Source: Effrenium voratum (lineage: Eukaryota > Sar > Dinophyceae > Suessiales > Symbiodiniaceae). From it: DNA of 64,000 bases. The position numbers were made by a program, and so were the translations under genes. Below the pieces are notes generated by a model. That model made no database searches. It was not told where the DNA came from and worked only from the letters and a program-made list of their open reading frames with translations. The stretch is taken from NCBI GenBank assembly GCA_963377175.1, contig CAUJNA010002157.1:40001-104000 (forward strand), given 5' to 3'. Of the stretch, positions 1-11,519 are shown piece after piece (position 1 is the stretch's first letter; every line of letters begins with the position of its first letter).

Positions 1-115
1 AGGTTAGCAAGGGATGCCCCCAACCATAAATAGGTGGCCGGCTTCTTGATTCTTTGCATGGTTCTGGGTAGACCATTTTAGTACCGGGGTTTGATTCTGA
101 CTCACTTGACCATCT
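1..115. repeat. Dispersed intronic repeat, copy 1
   Basis: The first ~115 bases match 32,039-32,150 at roughly 70% by eye, in the same order: an AGGTTAG.AAGGGA block, a CCCAACCA block, an ATGGTT.TGGGT block and a CATTTT.GTACC...TTTGAT block. Both copies lie outside any exon I can support. This looks like a diverged dispersed repeat. It may start before the window. Confidence 0.55.
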
Positions 116-815
116 TTGTCCACAAAATCGATGGCGCTGGTGACCAAACCATCAAACAACTGAGGCACAAAGGATGTTTACCTGTTGGTGGTTGCAAGGC
201 ACCGATTGGGAGTGACCCTATCAACCAAGATTCAAATCGGGTTTCGCTCCTTCACTGGCGCGAAGTGGATTTGTCGACATACACCGTAGCTTAGGGGGGC
301 AAGGGACACTTTGGGACCCGGCAGACATGGCGGGAAGTTGGGGTGCGGGAAGGGGCAGTGGAGGGAAGAGAACCAAGACCTTTGATATTGAAAGCGAATG
401 CAAGGAAGCAGGACCAGCAGCTTACCGCCAGCTGCACATCAGTGCCTTGGCGAAACGTGATGGGACCGCCGGTCGAAGCTTGCTGGTTCTCAGAGGCTAT
501 TGGAGTATCCCGTTGCCAACATACCGGATGGGACCGACAGCGAACCATTTCTTCTTTTTTTTAAACGTTCCTACGTTCCTACGTTCCTGCCCCGTTCCAA
601 AGCCGCAAAAATCAGCTGTCGCGTAAGCGGTGGTTTGCGCTTCCCCGGAACACCTACAGGGCGCTCACTTTGAGCACTTTCTATCCCAAAGTGCCACGAA
701 ATCTGCCTCCCTTTTCTTTTCTTCTTTTCTCTTCTCTTCTCCTTCCGCTGTCATCTGCTTTCATGATAGCTAGCCTTCACCTAGCGCCAGTACTACGTAT
801 GGAAGTTCCTTCTAG
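116..815. other. No supported gene; possible weak exon near 327-430
   Basis: A Gly/Lys-rich open stretch on the + strand (about 327-430) could be an exon, but no clear splice pair was found. The rest is pyrimidine-rich DNA, especially 700-760, which suits an intron ahead of the exon at 816. Confidence 0.3.
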
Positions 816-934
816 ACTTCCTTCATTGTCCACGAAGGTGACTCGCACAAGGCGACCGTTGTGGAAACGGGCGCTTTGTGGGTTGTCTCGGGGCAGGGGG
901 CCATCCCTGCATCTTGCTCAGTGGATCTCTTGCG
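816..934 (+). CDS. Exon of an unidentified gene
   Basis: A 119-nt block is open in one frame with G/C-rich third positions (run TSFIVHEGDSHKATVVETG then ALWVVSGQG). A TCTAG acceptor precedes it and a GGTGAAG donor follows after two bases of a codon (phase 2). The frame has stops on both sides, as expected for an internal exon. No start codon lies inside it and no family is recognised. Confidence 0.55.
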
Positions 935-2702
935 GTGAAGGACCAAGTTCCCAGTGGTACATGGCAACGAAATCAGCTAGTTGTAATGGAAACCGGTTCC
1001 CATTTTTTCAACGGATGTGGTAGCTGGAACCACGGAGAGCAGAGGCTTAGGGCATTTGTGGGGGGGGGGGGGGGAAATCGTGCCCAGCTGATGACTTTGT
1101 TCTTACTCAGTGAGAGAGATAGTAGGCGGCGCAATGCAACCTGGCTGGAATCTTTCTGCAAGGATTCTGCAGATTCCTTATTTGGCTTGACATTCTGGGA
1201 TAGCAGTAGTGTGTTGTGGGCAATTCGACTGGTATCCTCAGCAATTTAGATTCAACTCCTGTCAATGGAATGGTTCTTCCTTGCAAGACCTAGGTTTTGT
1301 GGCATGCTTGATTGCCATGCCAGACAGACGCCAGCCAGACAGACGCCAACCAGACAGACGCCAGCCAGACAGACAGCCACGTGATCAAGGATAACCAGCA
1401 TATTTGTGTTCCACCACTGTAACACTAGACAAATACCCCTTGAATTCTTCGTTTCGACCTAGAAGTTGCGCCCCGGAAATGAATGTTCCCGTTGCCTCGT
1501 CTTGCCTCGCTTCACGTTGAGGCTGGGTTCAGCATGGTGAGCTTGCTGATCTCCCTGGCCGGATCCTTGCAGTGCCTCGGGCGGAAAATTCTCATGGGAG
1601 GGGGGGGGGGGCGGTTGTTTGAGGCGAAATTCGTTGACCGTCCATGCCGGGCGAAGTTGAAAACTCATCATCGACATTATCATGCGTGTTTTCCTTTTTG
1701 TGAGAGGGGTTGTTGATTGTGGGGAGCGCGACAAGCAAGGTCACAGCCTTGCGATGCATCGGTTTTATCAGGACTGACAAAGCGTCGTTAAGCAGCGGGC
1801 AGGCCAGCCAAGCACTGCACTTTGAGGAATCCTCGCTGAAATTCCAAAATGGATCCCTGGTAACCAGTTCCAAAACAGAGCCGTCCAGAACTGAAGCGCA
1901 AAAAGGGGCTGCGGAACTGTGCGCACGTACGGCGCTGGTTGTTCCCCAGGCAGTCTGCTTGGCTTCCATACTAGCTGCCCATTCTTGATGTCCGGTCTTT
2001 TAAGTGCCATCAAGGTTCTATGCTAGACACGCAATGGACCGCCCGATGTTTCCTGCTCACCCCTAAATTCAAGCATGGAACCAGTGTCGGCCGCTGAGGC
2101 TGTCCATTGTGGGTGCCTTGGCTCAAGACCTGCGCGGAAGAAGCGATGAGTTGGACCTGTGTCTTCATCTTTTTTTGGGGGACCGTGATCACCGACCAAA
2201 GGCCTGTTGATCGACCACAGCACGGACCGTGTTATTGCTTTTGTGGTTGTTTTGCTTGGCTTCTTGTGTTTTCCGGAAGGAGAGGGTTAGGTGGTGAAGC
2301 CATGTTTAGGCATACGGCCATGAATTCTAACAGGGAGCCGCCTCAGAAGTAGTTGGACATGAATCCCCAGCTAAATGATGTCCAGTCCACCAACGGGTCC
2401 GTTTTTAAATTCCACACCCATGGTGACGAAATCCTGAACCACTTTGAAACCATGGTTGAACATTTCCATTAGCACATTCACACAAATATATTTTATGGAG
2501 CTTTGCTTTTCATTTCCTACCCCTGTCGAATAGGAGCAACCCTCGGTCATGAGGGTTCTTGGTGCGAAATTCCAGGGATTTCGCCCGCCCATCCTGAAGA
2601 ACAGGGCAATCATGATTCCAGGATTCTTGGTGCCATCATTCCAGGGTTTGAGGTGGTGCGAAATGGATTTCGCCCATCCACCGCAAGTCTCTTTTCGGAG
2701 AG
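935..2702. other. Intron-like DNA; one possible exon about 1500-1596
   Basis: The stretch has G runs at 1060-1074 and near 1600, a 15-bp tandem repeat (1320-1378), and no long coding frame. A short hydrophobic frame around 1500-1596 (run MVSLLISLAGSLQ) ends near TTGCAG and could be an exon encoding a membrane segment. I could not fix its splice sites. Confidence 0.35.
1320..1378. repeat. 15-bp tandem repeat (CCAGACAGACGCCAG)
   Basis: About four copies of CCAGACAGACGCCAG follow one another, the last one shortened. The period of 15 keeps any reading frame, but no gene context supports translation. Confidence 0.8.
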
Positions 2703-2790
2703 GCTGCGAGATTGTGGCGCAGCACATCGAGGAGAAGCTCAGCGGAGGCCTGAATCTCATCGGAGCGAGCCTCGGCTTTGCGGGCGCTGG
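2703..2790 (+). CDS. Exon of an unidentified gene
   Basis: An open block reads CEIVAQHIEEKLSGGLNLIG and continues through a Gly/Ala-rich end. It lies between AG acceptors (2700 or 2702) and a GT donor at 2791, ending in phase 2. Codons favour G/C at the third position, unlike the flanks. An amphipathic helix followed by a Gly/Ala tail is all that can be seen. It may join the exon at 6069, which begins with one base, but intervening exons could exist. Confidence 0.5.
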
Positions 2791-3540
2791 GTGATTTGGG
2801 GATTTGGCTCAAGGAATGCAGACGTTTGGTGCCTTGTGCCTTGGGGCTTGGGCTTGGGTCCTTTGGGGCCAGTTGGGGCCTCTTTTTCAGGTTTTGACCG
2901 TTCGGCGTTTTGAGTTATGTTTGGTCTTGCAGTTTTTGGCCAGGCAAATGAGGAGCTGGTCGGATCTGTTGATCCCCCTTTGCAAGCTTTGGGGGGAAAA
3001 GAATCGACCTCGGGATTTTCAAACTATTGTCCTTGTTGATGTACTCATAAGCCCGCGGTTGATGGAACGAGTGGTTCCCACTTTGGGGCTGAATTGAGAA
3101 CCGGCCAGCATGGTGTTCTGGTGTTGATTGAAACGGGGCCATATGTCTGGCTCTTTGGATAGGTGCTTCCATGTAGCTTTCCGTTGTAAAACAGCTGGGC
3201 CCGCTCCCCAGCCCTCATGAGATGTAAAACATGCGAGTTGCGGTCATGGTCTGCTGGGTCTTTCGTCTTGACATTTGTTTGTGCTTTCGGGTGCCCCCCC
3301 CCCCAACAAAATACATTGATATACATATATATATATACATATGCAACGCCCCCCCCCCCCCTGGTGCCTCGGCTTTGGTTGATTTCAGCGCGCAGGCTGT
3401 AGAGTTTATTTTTGTTTGCACGGACTTTAAGCACAGACGAATGGGCTTGCAGTCCATCATGGCACGATTCGAAATGTCCCAATATGATACCTGGTTACTT
3501 CAACTAGAGTCAGACTTTTGAATATGATTTGGTTAGGATA
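2791..3540. other. Intron-like DNA with C runs and a TA repeat
   Basis: I see no supported exon. C runs occur at about 3295 and 3350 with a short TATATA tract between them. An 11-base match to the spliced-leader 3' end (TTTGGCTCAAG, 2803-2813) is probably chance or a worn relic. Confidence 0.4.
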
Positions 3541-5780
3541 TAGTTTTCAAAAATGTGGTTATGCCAAACCTGGCTCAACTACAGCTTATATAAGCAAATC
3601 CTTTCCAAATAGGAGCTACATGAGAATATAAGTATAGCTTCGGGCAAACTCCAACTAATCTTCAACAAAAGAAGCTAGGAGTTGATTTCCAAATATAATC
3701 TAAGTGTTAGATATAATCTAGTACGAACACAACTCAATCAGATTTTCATAACAACAGTTTAATAGAGACTACTTCTCAAATTTAGTTCGTATTAAAAATG
3801 GCTAAACATTTAAGGGACTTCTACAAGGAAATTCGAAATACGATCCGTGTTATTTATATCCTGGCCCTTTTGCAGCATAAGAAAGGTCCGAAATTAGACT
3901 TGTTAGACGGTGTTCCAAAAGGAAATTTCAAGGGAAGAGAGGTTCAAATTCTAAAACTATTTCGAAACAGGGATTCTAGCTGAATCAGTTGTATTTCAAG
4001 TTCTATTTGCACAGGACAACAATTAAAGCTCATTCTATCTCAAAAGGCGGAGGTAGTAGATGAGCAAATGTGGAGAGGTAGTTCAAGAGGGGGGGGGTTG
4101 ACGGTGTGTGAACATACATGCATATGTATGTATATATATATATATATATGTATGTATACACATACATACACACATATACAGTACCCCTAATGATCCTGCG
4201 CCTCTTCATTAAAAAAAAAAAAAAACTGTAAAACACAGTTCTTTTGAGCATTACACCTACCCTTGCTTACCTCCTGGAAAAGGGTCAACATGCTTCATGT
4301 CTAACATGAAGCAAACCGCTCACCAAAAGCAAGTGAAAATTTGTCTATCTAATAACTTGAAAGTGTTTCCACTAAATCGCTAAGCACTTGATAGTATTTT
4401 ACCAATGGATGGAAAAATCAAGATTGAAGATTACACGGAACACTTTCCTGAGAATTGTCAATCCCGGCCAAACCCAAACAACATTCAAGTTCTTCTCACA
4501 CTTGAAAGTGCTGTACCACTGGATTGAGGATTCAATATCGAGGATTGCACAAACAACAACTTTCCTAAGAATCATCCAGCCTGTTCAAAACCCTGAACAT
4601 GATCAAGTTGTTCTAAAATTTCGAACGTATTTTACCACTGGATTGAAGATTCAAGATTGACATATTTCACGGAAAGCTTTTCCGAGAATCTTGTTGAACA
4701 CCGAGAGTATTGGGACACACCAGTTTTTTTTTGCTTAAAAAATATCAAAATTCTGGGATTCACGATTCAATATTCCCAGGAAATAAGATTATATTGAAAT
4801 CTTGAATCTTAAATTGCTTTAACCATGAGATTCAAGATTTCAAAATAATCTTTTTCTGGGAATTTTGAATCTTGAATTTTGAATCCCATATTTTTTTTCA
4901 AAAAAATGAAAAAGTATGAGACGCAAGACTTAATATTTGCAGGATTCCAGAAAAGATTGTTTTGAAGTCTTGAATCTTGAATTCCAGATTGTGACATTGA
5001 ACGTCTCCCAGCAATCTTGGGTCCAGAATTCTTAATTGTAGAATTGTGGCACACCCCCTTCTTGGTGCCCAAACTTGGCCCAAAAATGCAAAATTACCTG
5101 GAAAAATGACTGAACGCAAGCGAAACCTAGGCACCAGGGGGGGGGGGGGCGTACCATATATATATATATGTTAACATATGTATGTATGTATGTATAGAAT
5201 AAAATAGGTATAAAAAACCATCATAGCAATCATAATATTAATAATTATAGTAACAATATTTATAATCATAATCATAATACTAGTCATACTCACAATTATA
5301 GAAAACAAACTAATCATAACCAAAATAAATAATATGAACAGCAACAGTAATAATGATAATAGTAACCATAATAATTAGAACAATCATAATAATTTGTAGA
5401 AATAATAACAATAGAAATATTGTCGATAACAACAATAATCATAACACCAATACTATTAGTAATAATATTAATAATAATGATAATGATAATGATAATGTTA
5501 ATGACAATGATAATAATAGTACTAGAAACAATTACAGTAGTGATAACAACAATAACTAGTAGAACCAACAGCAACAATCACAATAACAATAATCATAAAT
5601 ACTAATAATATTACGAATGCTAAAAATGATAATGACAATGATCATGATATTGACAATGAAAACAAAAATGCCAATAAAAAACAAATAATACCAATACTAC
5701 TAATAATAATAAGCAGAATCATAATAATCGAAGTAAGAGTACCAACAATACTAATAATAATCATAAACAACCAGTAGCCG
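3541..5780. repeat. AT-rich low-complexity island
   Basis: The base composition shifts sharply to A+T. It includes three diverged copies of a 114-119 bp unit (starts near 4401, 4515 and 4634, each opening with ACCAMTGGAT), many GATTCAAGATT-like echoes (4640-5000), TA/TG tracts (near 4130 and 5155), and an almost pure AAT/ATA/ATC trinucleotide field (about 5217-5775). Open frames here are low-complexity artefacts. No gene is supported. Confidence 0.75.
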
Positions 5781-6068
5781 TCCTTTTGGTTCTCCTGCAA
5801 ATCACAGCAAAGGGAGCACCCTCCAAAATCCTCAAAAAGGACACCCAAATCTGTGGCCCCCAGGCGGGGTTTGCCTTCTAGAAAAACGAGCCCGTGATGG
5901 CACTTCAGGTGCTTGAAACAAATCGGTATTGCGATTTGGTAGTTTAAAATGGTGATTCCTTCAGAAAAGCAATGCAAAGAGGTTTGGAAAGGCACCCGGC
6001 TGCATTGGACCATGAGCAGCTTTTCAATGGGTCAGATATGAAGCCTTTTGTCATGCAGAGCACGCAAG

Positions 6069-6231
6069 GAGCGGCCCGGCAAACTTCGGCAAGACGAACG
6101 TCGACCCCAGCGCCCTGGCCAAAGTGGACAAACTCTGGATCTTTTTCATTGACAACCCGTCACAAGCTGAAGACGTTTCTGAGAATCTTCTGGTTGCTTT
6201 GGTGCACCACATCGATCACAAGATTCGGGGG
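6069..6231 (+). CDS. Exon of an unidentified gene
   Basis: A clear coding block opens after GCAAG and ends at CGGGGG before GTAAAC (phase 0). Its frame differs from the longest ATG frame here. Visible runs are ANFGKTNVDPSALAKVDKLW, then IFFIDNP and LLVALVHHIDHKIRG, a soluble helical segment. It joins 6351 in phase 0. The acceptor could instead be a few bases upstream (6059 or 6061). Confidence 0.6.
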
Positions 6232-6350
6232 GTAAACCGAAACCGTGCACGGTGAAGGTTTGCCTTGAAAAATATGACCCTCATTTCGAGGTTTGAGAAG
6301 TCTGAGTTTTGCAGATAGCTCAATGTTTTTTTCTGGAGTCCTACTTGCAG

Positions 6351-6414
6351 GAAGGAACAGTGGATGTTTGTTCCCTGCCCAACAGGATTCCAGTCAAACC
6401 AAATCAAAGCACAG
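6351..6414 (+). CDS. Exon of an unidentified gene
   Basis: A 64-nt exon starts after CTTGCAG with G and reads EGTVDVCSLPNRIPVKPNQ, ending after one base of a codon before GTTCAC. The phase-1 end fits the next exon at 6495, which begins with two bases. The donor and the next acceptor share TTCAC, so the two exon-intron edges carry a short direct repeat. Confidence 0.55.
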
Positions 6415-6494
6415 GTTCACACGGTTTTCAGATGTTAGAGGGAGCGCATAATGCTGCATACGGACGGAAGTCGCACTTTGAGCCCACCATTGAG

Positions 6495-6598
6495 TTCACC
6501 AAGTTGAGAAGTTTTTTCCATCGGAAGGGTTCATAGAAATCAAGTACAAGAGGTGGCTTCACTTTCAGCGCTTCGCAGCTTCACCGTCTATGAAGAAT
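6495..6598 (+). CDS. Exon of an unidentified gene
   Basis: The block starts after ATTGAG with two bases completing a Val codon. It reads HQVEKFFPSEGFIEIKYKRW and then HFQRFAAS, and ends at AAGAAT before GTGAGC (phase 0). A competing frame through 6434-6536 ends in a stop at the same place, so only one of the two can be coding. This one fits both splice phases. Confidence 0.5.
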
Positions 6599-6990
6599 GT
6601 GAGCCATCCAGTGCCTCCGCCCACGTTATCTCGCAGTGGCACTGTGAGGCCTGAACAGCCTGAGAAAAGCGGTGCTCAGCACACTTGGGTACCGCTCAAT
6701 GTCCAACGGTGGTTTGAAAGTTTTCGCCTCGAGTCCATGATTTGGGTGGTTCCCACGTTTTGGGCCGAAACAAGTTGGCTTTCCTGCGTGTCAAAACTAG
6801 AGTTTGTTGCTTTGGGACGTGACCACCCGAAAACAACCAGCGGGTGGGGGGACAGCCCAAACATAGATATGGTGCAGATGTTATCAGGCAGCCTGTTTCC
6901 GCATAGGAGCTCGCAATGATTGGCGGGCAACTGTTGTTTTTTTTTTGGGACAAAGCCACCCGGAATTGAGCTGCAACTCGCGAACCGCAG

Positions 6991-7053
6991 GCAAGCTGAA
7001 GCAGATGTCGGAAGCTCTCTACAAGCAGCTTTCTCCAGAACCATGGCTAGCAG
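6991..7053 (+). CDS. Exon of an unidentified gene
   Basis: After ACCGCAG the frame reads KLKQMSEALYKQLSPEPWLA and stops after one base of a Gly codon before GTGGAA. The same frame is open further left (to about 6955), so the acceptor may be upstream. The phase-1 end fits the exon at 7148. Confidence 0.55.
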
Positions 7054-7147
7054 GTGGAACAGAATGACTGTCACACTGGAAAGTGAGATTTTCTCCGCCA
7101 TCGCTCGCTTCATGTTTTTGGCGTCTGTTTGCGTCTGAACTTGGTAG

Positions 7148-7184
7148 GCAGGCTTGAGGAGCTAGATGGAGTTGACAGCCGAGG
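7148..7184 (+). CDS. Micro-exon of an unidentified gene
   Basis: A 37-nt exon lies between TTGGTAG and GTAGAG, and reads GRLEELDGVDSRG when joined to its neighbours. Both junctions are phase-compatible (1 on the left, 2 on the right), which is the main reason to believe so short an exon. Confidence 0.5.
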
Positions 7185-7345
7185 GTAGAGCGAGTGCTGC
7201 TGTGGCCGAAAAAGGAATCCTCATGTTCACCTTGTTGTTTATTTGATGCCGTCCTTCATTTGCAAAGCGTATCTGCGCGTCTCCGAGTTGTCGGTTTGTT
7301 TCTTAGATCATGTAGGTTTGTTGATCACCTGCTGCCTGTGGAAAG

Positions 7346-7439
7346 TGGTGACTGGCCAGAAAGTGTTGTTTCTAACGATGCTGCTTGGTGGTCAAACACA
7401 GGGCGACCCTTTGTGAGAGCACAGTGTGGTCCAGTTCAG
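7346..7439 (+). CDS. Exon of an unidentified gene
   Basis: This block reads GDWPESVVSNDAAWWSNTG and then RPFVRAQCGPVQ, and ends at a consensus CAG|GTAAGG donor. It starts with a single base after GAAAG, matching the phase-2 end of 7184. It is tryptophan-rich and looks like a folded domain, but I cannot name it. Confidence 0.6.
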
Positions 7440-7590
7440 GTAAGGCCCCTTGAATTAGTCCATCAGGGGCAGACCGAAGAGGCCTGCCGACCATCAAAGG
7501 GCAGCTAATGGCAGAGATCAGAAAGTCGTACTTTCTTGCGACACGAGATAGCTTCTGAGAAGCTGAGTTGTGGAGGCAATGTGAGCTGCA

Positions 7591-7751
7591 ATGGCCGTTT
7601 TCGGAAAGTTTTGCAATGGTTCTGGCGCCGTTTTGGCCACACTCGAGAAAGCTTGCGAACACTATTCCCAGTTGATCTTATTCTCCGCTTCATTGGCTTT
7701 ACAGCTGATGGTGCCGAAAATTGAGACAGCCCTGTTGGACGTTTTCCAGGG
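7591..7751 (+). CDS. Possible exon, hydrophobic helical
   Basis: Two overlapping frames both look coding. One gives a hydrophobic helix (run VLATLEKACEHYSQLILFSA, then LALQLMVPKIETALLDVFQ). The other gives a Phe/Pro-rich stretch ending near 7670. I prefer the first because it stays open longer and has more G/C third positions, but the splice sites are uncertain. Confidence 0.35.
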
Positions 7752-7995
7752 TTTTCCCTTGCAATCTTCGGTCTCTGCTCATCAGATACAACCAGATACC
7801 GTTCTCCTTTATTCTCATCTTTGCTTGCTGGGCTCTCAAAATTAGGGTTTTCCACACAAATGAGTGCTTTTTCCTAGCTCTCCTCACCCAAAAGGGTTTC
7901 CATCCAAAAAACGCGGTAGCCTCGAGCCGTTTGCCCAGGTTCTCCTACCCCAAAAGGGGTTTGCCGGTTCTCTAAAAAAGCAAAACCGACCCCCT

Positions 7996-8015
7996 CCCCC
8001 CCCCCCCCCCCCCCC
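7996..8015. repeat. 20-base C run
   Basis: A pure C run of 20 lies just upstream of the exon at 8036, where it may form part of the polypyrimidine tract of the acceptor. Confidence 0.9.
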
Positions 8016-8035
8016 GGGCTTGTCGCGTGGGTTAG

Positions 8036-8204
8036 GACAACTTCGGCAGCGACACGGGCACCGCCATCGCGCCCTCCATCAACGCCGCCGGGGCCTCGGC
8101 GGCTGCCGCCGCCTTCAGCACCGCCAGCGCCACCTCCGGGGTTGGGGCCGCCGCGGCGGCGGCAGGGCCCGTGGCGCTTGGGCGGCGCCTCTTCCTGGGA
8201 GGAG
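8036..8204 (+). CDS. Ala-rich exon of an unidentified gene
   Basis: A 169-nt GC-rich exon follows GGGTTAG and begins DNFGSDTGTAIAPSINAAG. A long Ala-rich stretch and GRRLFLGG follow, ending after one base of a Gly codon before GTAGGG. The next exon (8875) supplies the other two bases, so the join is stop-free. The Ala-rich part could be a flexible linker. Confidence 0.6.
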
Positions 8205-8874
8205 GTAGGGAGCAGAGGAGGGAGGGTCAGAGAGGCCCAGACTGTGGGCCTGGACCTGTGCTAAAGTTGGGAGGTTTGTTGGACCTGGATTCTGCTCTTC
8301 TTTCTTTCGTGGAACTCGGACGCCGGCTGAAATCTCGGCTGGCAGCTGATCTGCAATCAGCGGACCTGGGTTTGTTTGATTCATGGTCACGAGTTGCTGT
8401 CGGCGAACAAGCAATCTTCCAAAAGAACAATGCAAACACCGTTTTGAGGTTTTCGAGGCTCTCCTTACCTGCTCAACTCTCCGAGAATTTTTTTTCCCCA
8501 CTAGTTTGTTAGGCAACCATGCCAATTTCTCCGAACGCGGCAAGCTTCAACACCTGCAACTTGCGTGTTTCTTGTGGCTTTTTATCTCCTCGTCGCTCCT
8601 TCAAGCATGCCGAATTGGAAGTCTTCAAATAGCTCGGCATCAGTGTGTATGCCCCCAGAGCCTTCTTTCAAGGGTGGCGGGTGCAGGCTGCCCTCTGTCA
8701 AGTTTCAAAGCAAAGGGCCTGCTTCTATAATGTACCTGGCACTTTTGGAAGATCCGATTGAGGTGTCGCTTTCCGTTTTGTTGTTTTGTTTTGTTTTTGG
8801 GCTGTTTGTCTTTGCTTTTCCTCCACGGTTCGATGGCGTCGGAGTCTTTTTTCTTCTTCCTTTTCTTTGGCCAG

Positions 8875-8945
8875 GCCCTGAGAACATCATGACCCAGTGT
8901 GTGGTGGACATCGCCCAAGCCCTCACCCAGTTGGCGCTGATGGGG
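8875..8945 (+). CDS. Exon of an unidentified gene
   Basis: After GGCCAG the frame reads GPENIMTQCVVDIAQALTQL and ALMG, a helical segment. A GT donor (GTGACC) follows at 8946 in phase 0. The frame stays open to a TGA at 8988-8990, so the exon could be longer. The chosen end fits the phase-0 start of the next exon. Confidence 0.55.
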
Positions 8946-9373
8946 GTGACCATGGATTCACTCGCCAACGCCAGGGCCTCAGGGCCTTGAGTCAAGGTTT
9001 CAAGGCTTCAAGGCCTGAGTTCTCCCGCGGCGGGGGGGTTCAGGGATGGAATGGAGTGGTTTTCGCTTCCCAGGAAAGAAAAGGGTGAAGAGTGAGCGAC
9101 TTTTCCGGCTGATACCTGGGCTTATGATTTGGTTCCGGGCTGGCGGTCCGCGGTTTGCGATGTTGATGGTATCAACAGCCTGCACTCCCGAATAGTGATG
9201 GGGTCTCTTTTGTATATGTACAACATAGGAGATTGGAAAAGAATAAAAAAACATGTACATATGATATACACACACACACACATACTTTACGCTTTTTTTC
9301 TTCTCCGCCGGTTTCATGTTGGCAAGGTGGACACCTCATGCTTTCGGATGGATGGAAGGCCGGTGGATGTGAG

Positions 9374-9460
9374 GCGGACTGCCGGAATCCCTTCCTGGGC
9401 ATCACCTTCGCCAAAGCCATCCCCAAGCCCATCCGCAGCCGAGTGGAGAACTCCGTCCGG
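9374..9460 (+). CDS. Exon of an unidentified gene
   Basis: The frame after GTGAG reads ADCRNPFLGITFAKAIPKPI and then RSRVENSVR. It ends at CGG before a GC donor (GCGCGC), phase 0 on both sides. A purine-rich stretch follows that is open but low in complexity (to 9538). The helical FAKAIPKPIRSRVENSV segment is distinctive but not recognised. Confidence 0.55.
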
Positions 9461-9929
9461 GCGCGCCCCCGCTCGGAGAGGGGAGGGGAGGGGCTGGAGG
9501 CAGAGGTGTCCTTTTCGGTGGTTTTGGTAGAAAAATAGAGGGCGAGTCCTGGTTTACCTGGTGGTTTAATCATCTACCAGGGTTATCTATTTTTCTAGGA
9601 CACCTATGGCTGGAGGTTTTGTGGGGGACGGAAGAGTTGGGGCTGAGAGGTTTGAGGTGGTGCTGTTGGTTTGACATGGCTGGTGGCGCAAAAAGTTGCC
9701 GTGTTCCAACTTTTGGGCAGATCTTTAGCCATAGCCACGGGGCATCTCAATTGGAGCCCAACTGTTGTTTTGGGCCGGTCTTTAACGAGCGCCGGCAAGC
9801 CAGAACCGAAACCAACAAAGGCTCGCCTGAAACTGGAAACCTGGCCGTTTCAGGCCAGGGAGCTCTCGAAGCAGTGGCTCCGTGTGAAAGATAGCAACCC
9901 CCCCCCCCGGATGCGGAAGCGTTTGCCAG

Positions 9930-9983
9930 GCGGCCTGCGCTCTGGGCATCAACGGAGTTCTGGCCAATCTCGGAGCGCAGCCG
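9930..9983 (+). CDS. Exon of an unidentified gene
   Basis: After TTGCCAG the frame reads AACALGINGVLANLGAQP with strongly G/C-ending codons. It starts in phase 0, fitting 9460. The right edge runs into a G-rich stretch (from about 9984) where several donors are possible. Confidence 0.5.
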
Positions 9984-11519
9984 AGGGGGGGAGGGATGGA
10001 CCGTATGGAAGGACCGGCGAGGAATATGTGTGAGGGAGAATCATCAACGAACATTGGGAGAATAGGCAATAATACAGAATTCCGAGGTCTCATTTTGCAG
10101 CAGTACTATATCAGATATGTTTTCCAGTGCATGCAAGTCACAACAGCTTCATTCCCAGTAGCAAAGCCCGCTGTAGTGCATTGTAGCTGTCTTGAAAGAG
10201 CGGACCAGTAGATTCTGAGCCTTCTCACTGGTCGTGGGCACCCTTTGACCATCCAACTGCGCCACTCACCTGTATTTTGCTGCGTAAAGAGGTTCAATCG
10301 TTGTAGGTTTATGGTGGCAGAGCTGCTTCTTATAAGCCGCAGTCCGGCCGGCGTCAGCTGGCAACGCCGGAATTTCATTATTATCCAACATACAACACAA
10401 GATGCTGATCGTTTTCCATCGCGGTGCCACCCATGCCCAAACAACATGATTGCGCTTCAAGTCCATGTGTAGCAAAGTGATTGCCGTTATTGGGCCTGTG
10501 TGTTGGAAGAGTTCGAAATTTCTGTCCACGTGTTGCAAAATGATCGCCAATCTCGTCAATGTCTTCGCTGTTTTGAATGCATGTCGTAAAAATGATTGTG
10601 CATTTGCGCTGTGAAATTGTGTGCGTTGCATAATTTTCATTTCGGTGATGTAAAGTGATGCCCCTTTCCAGAGAAGCCAAGCGCGACGCGGCGGGTATTG
10701 GGGAACACTGCGGAAGCGTGGTGGTTGGCACCACAAGCTTGGTCCCACCCATATTACATTGACTTGCATGTTTCACATCCGCTTTCCTCATTGGGTTTGG
10801 TCTGCTTTCTGAAAAGCACCCCTCCTGGAATGAATGGGAAGCTTGCAGCTAGAGTTGGTGTACATGGGCCAAACGAGTTTCCAATTCATATAGACCGCTC
10901 AGCGATTTCCAAAGAGCTCGCGCCAAAATTTGCCTCCGGAGCTTCGGCGCGCAGGTTTGGTCCTCTAGACCACCCCCCCGTTTCTTTTGCGTCCATCGGG
11001 TCCATCGGGACGGTCGGGACGCAGGAGTAGTTGTGGTCTTCCTCTCCTTCACCTCGTGGCAAGCCTCAGGCGTCAGAAGGATCAGCGGGACCGTGATTCT
11101 TGTTTTACAGGGCAATCTTGTGTGATCATGCGTGTGATCATTCGAAAATAATCCAGTTGTTAGAATACCCAACTTGTACCAAGTACCATTGCGCCTGGCA
11201 AGGGCTCACCCAGACAATGCGGGTGTGGCGTTGCACGAGAGGCCTGTTGGCCTCAGCAGTGGACCGTCCGCCGCTGTGGATGGACGAGCTTTGATTGCTT
11301 GAAGTGTGGGACTGTCATGAACCCCTTCACGCTGAATGTCCCGTCTGATATTTGAGGGGCCCTGGGACACATTCAAGCACATATTTGGTCAATCAGAGGT
11401 GTTCGGCAATTCCTCGCTTTCAGCAGGGTGACTTAATTTGATTTGTGCGGATGAGGTCCTCGGGGCCCTTTGAGCAAAGGCCGTGGTGGGTGCTTCTGAG
11501 GTTCCACTGCACCAACCAG
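9984..11519. other. No supported gene; decayed repeat-like block
   Basis: The minus-strand frames over 10,266-10,791 repeat a loose ATHG/ATRGQ-like pattern, and the + strand shows several GTG.AGCAAAGTGAT-like echoes (10,460-10,640). This looks like old tandem repeats, not a gene. The rest is ordinary intron-like DNA. Confidence 0.35.

Noticed and set aside
2803..2813. TTTGGCTCAAG as a spliced-leader site
   Set aside because: Eleven bases only, located just after an exon donor, with no sign of a transcript start.
10266..10791. Minus-strand frames of 136-167 codons
   Set aside because: Contents follow loose repeats in the DNA; no conserved motif or splice context.
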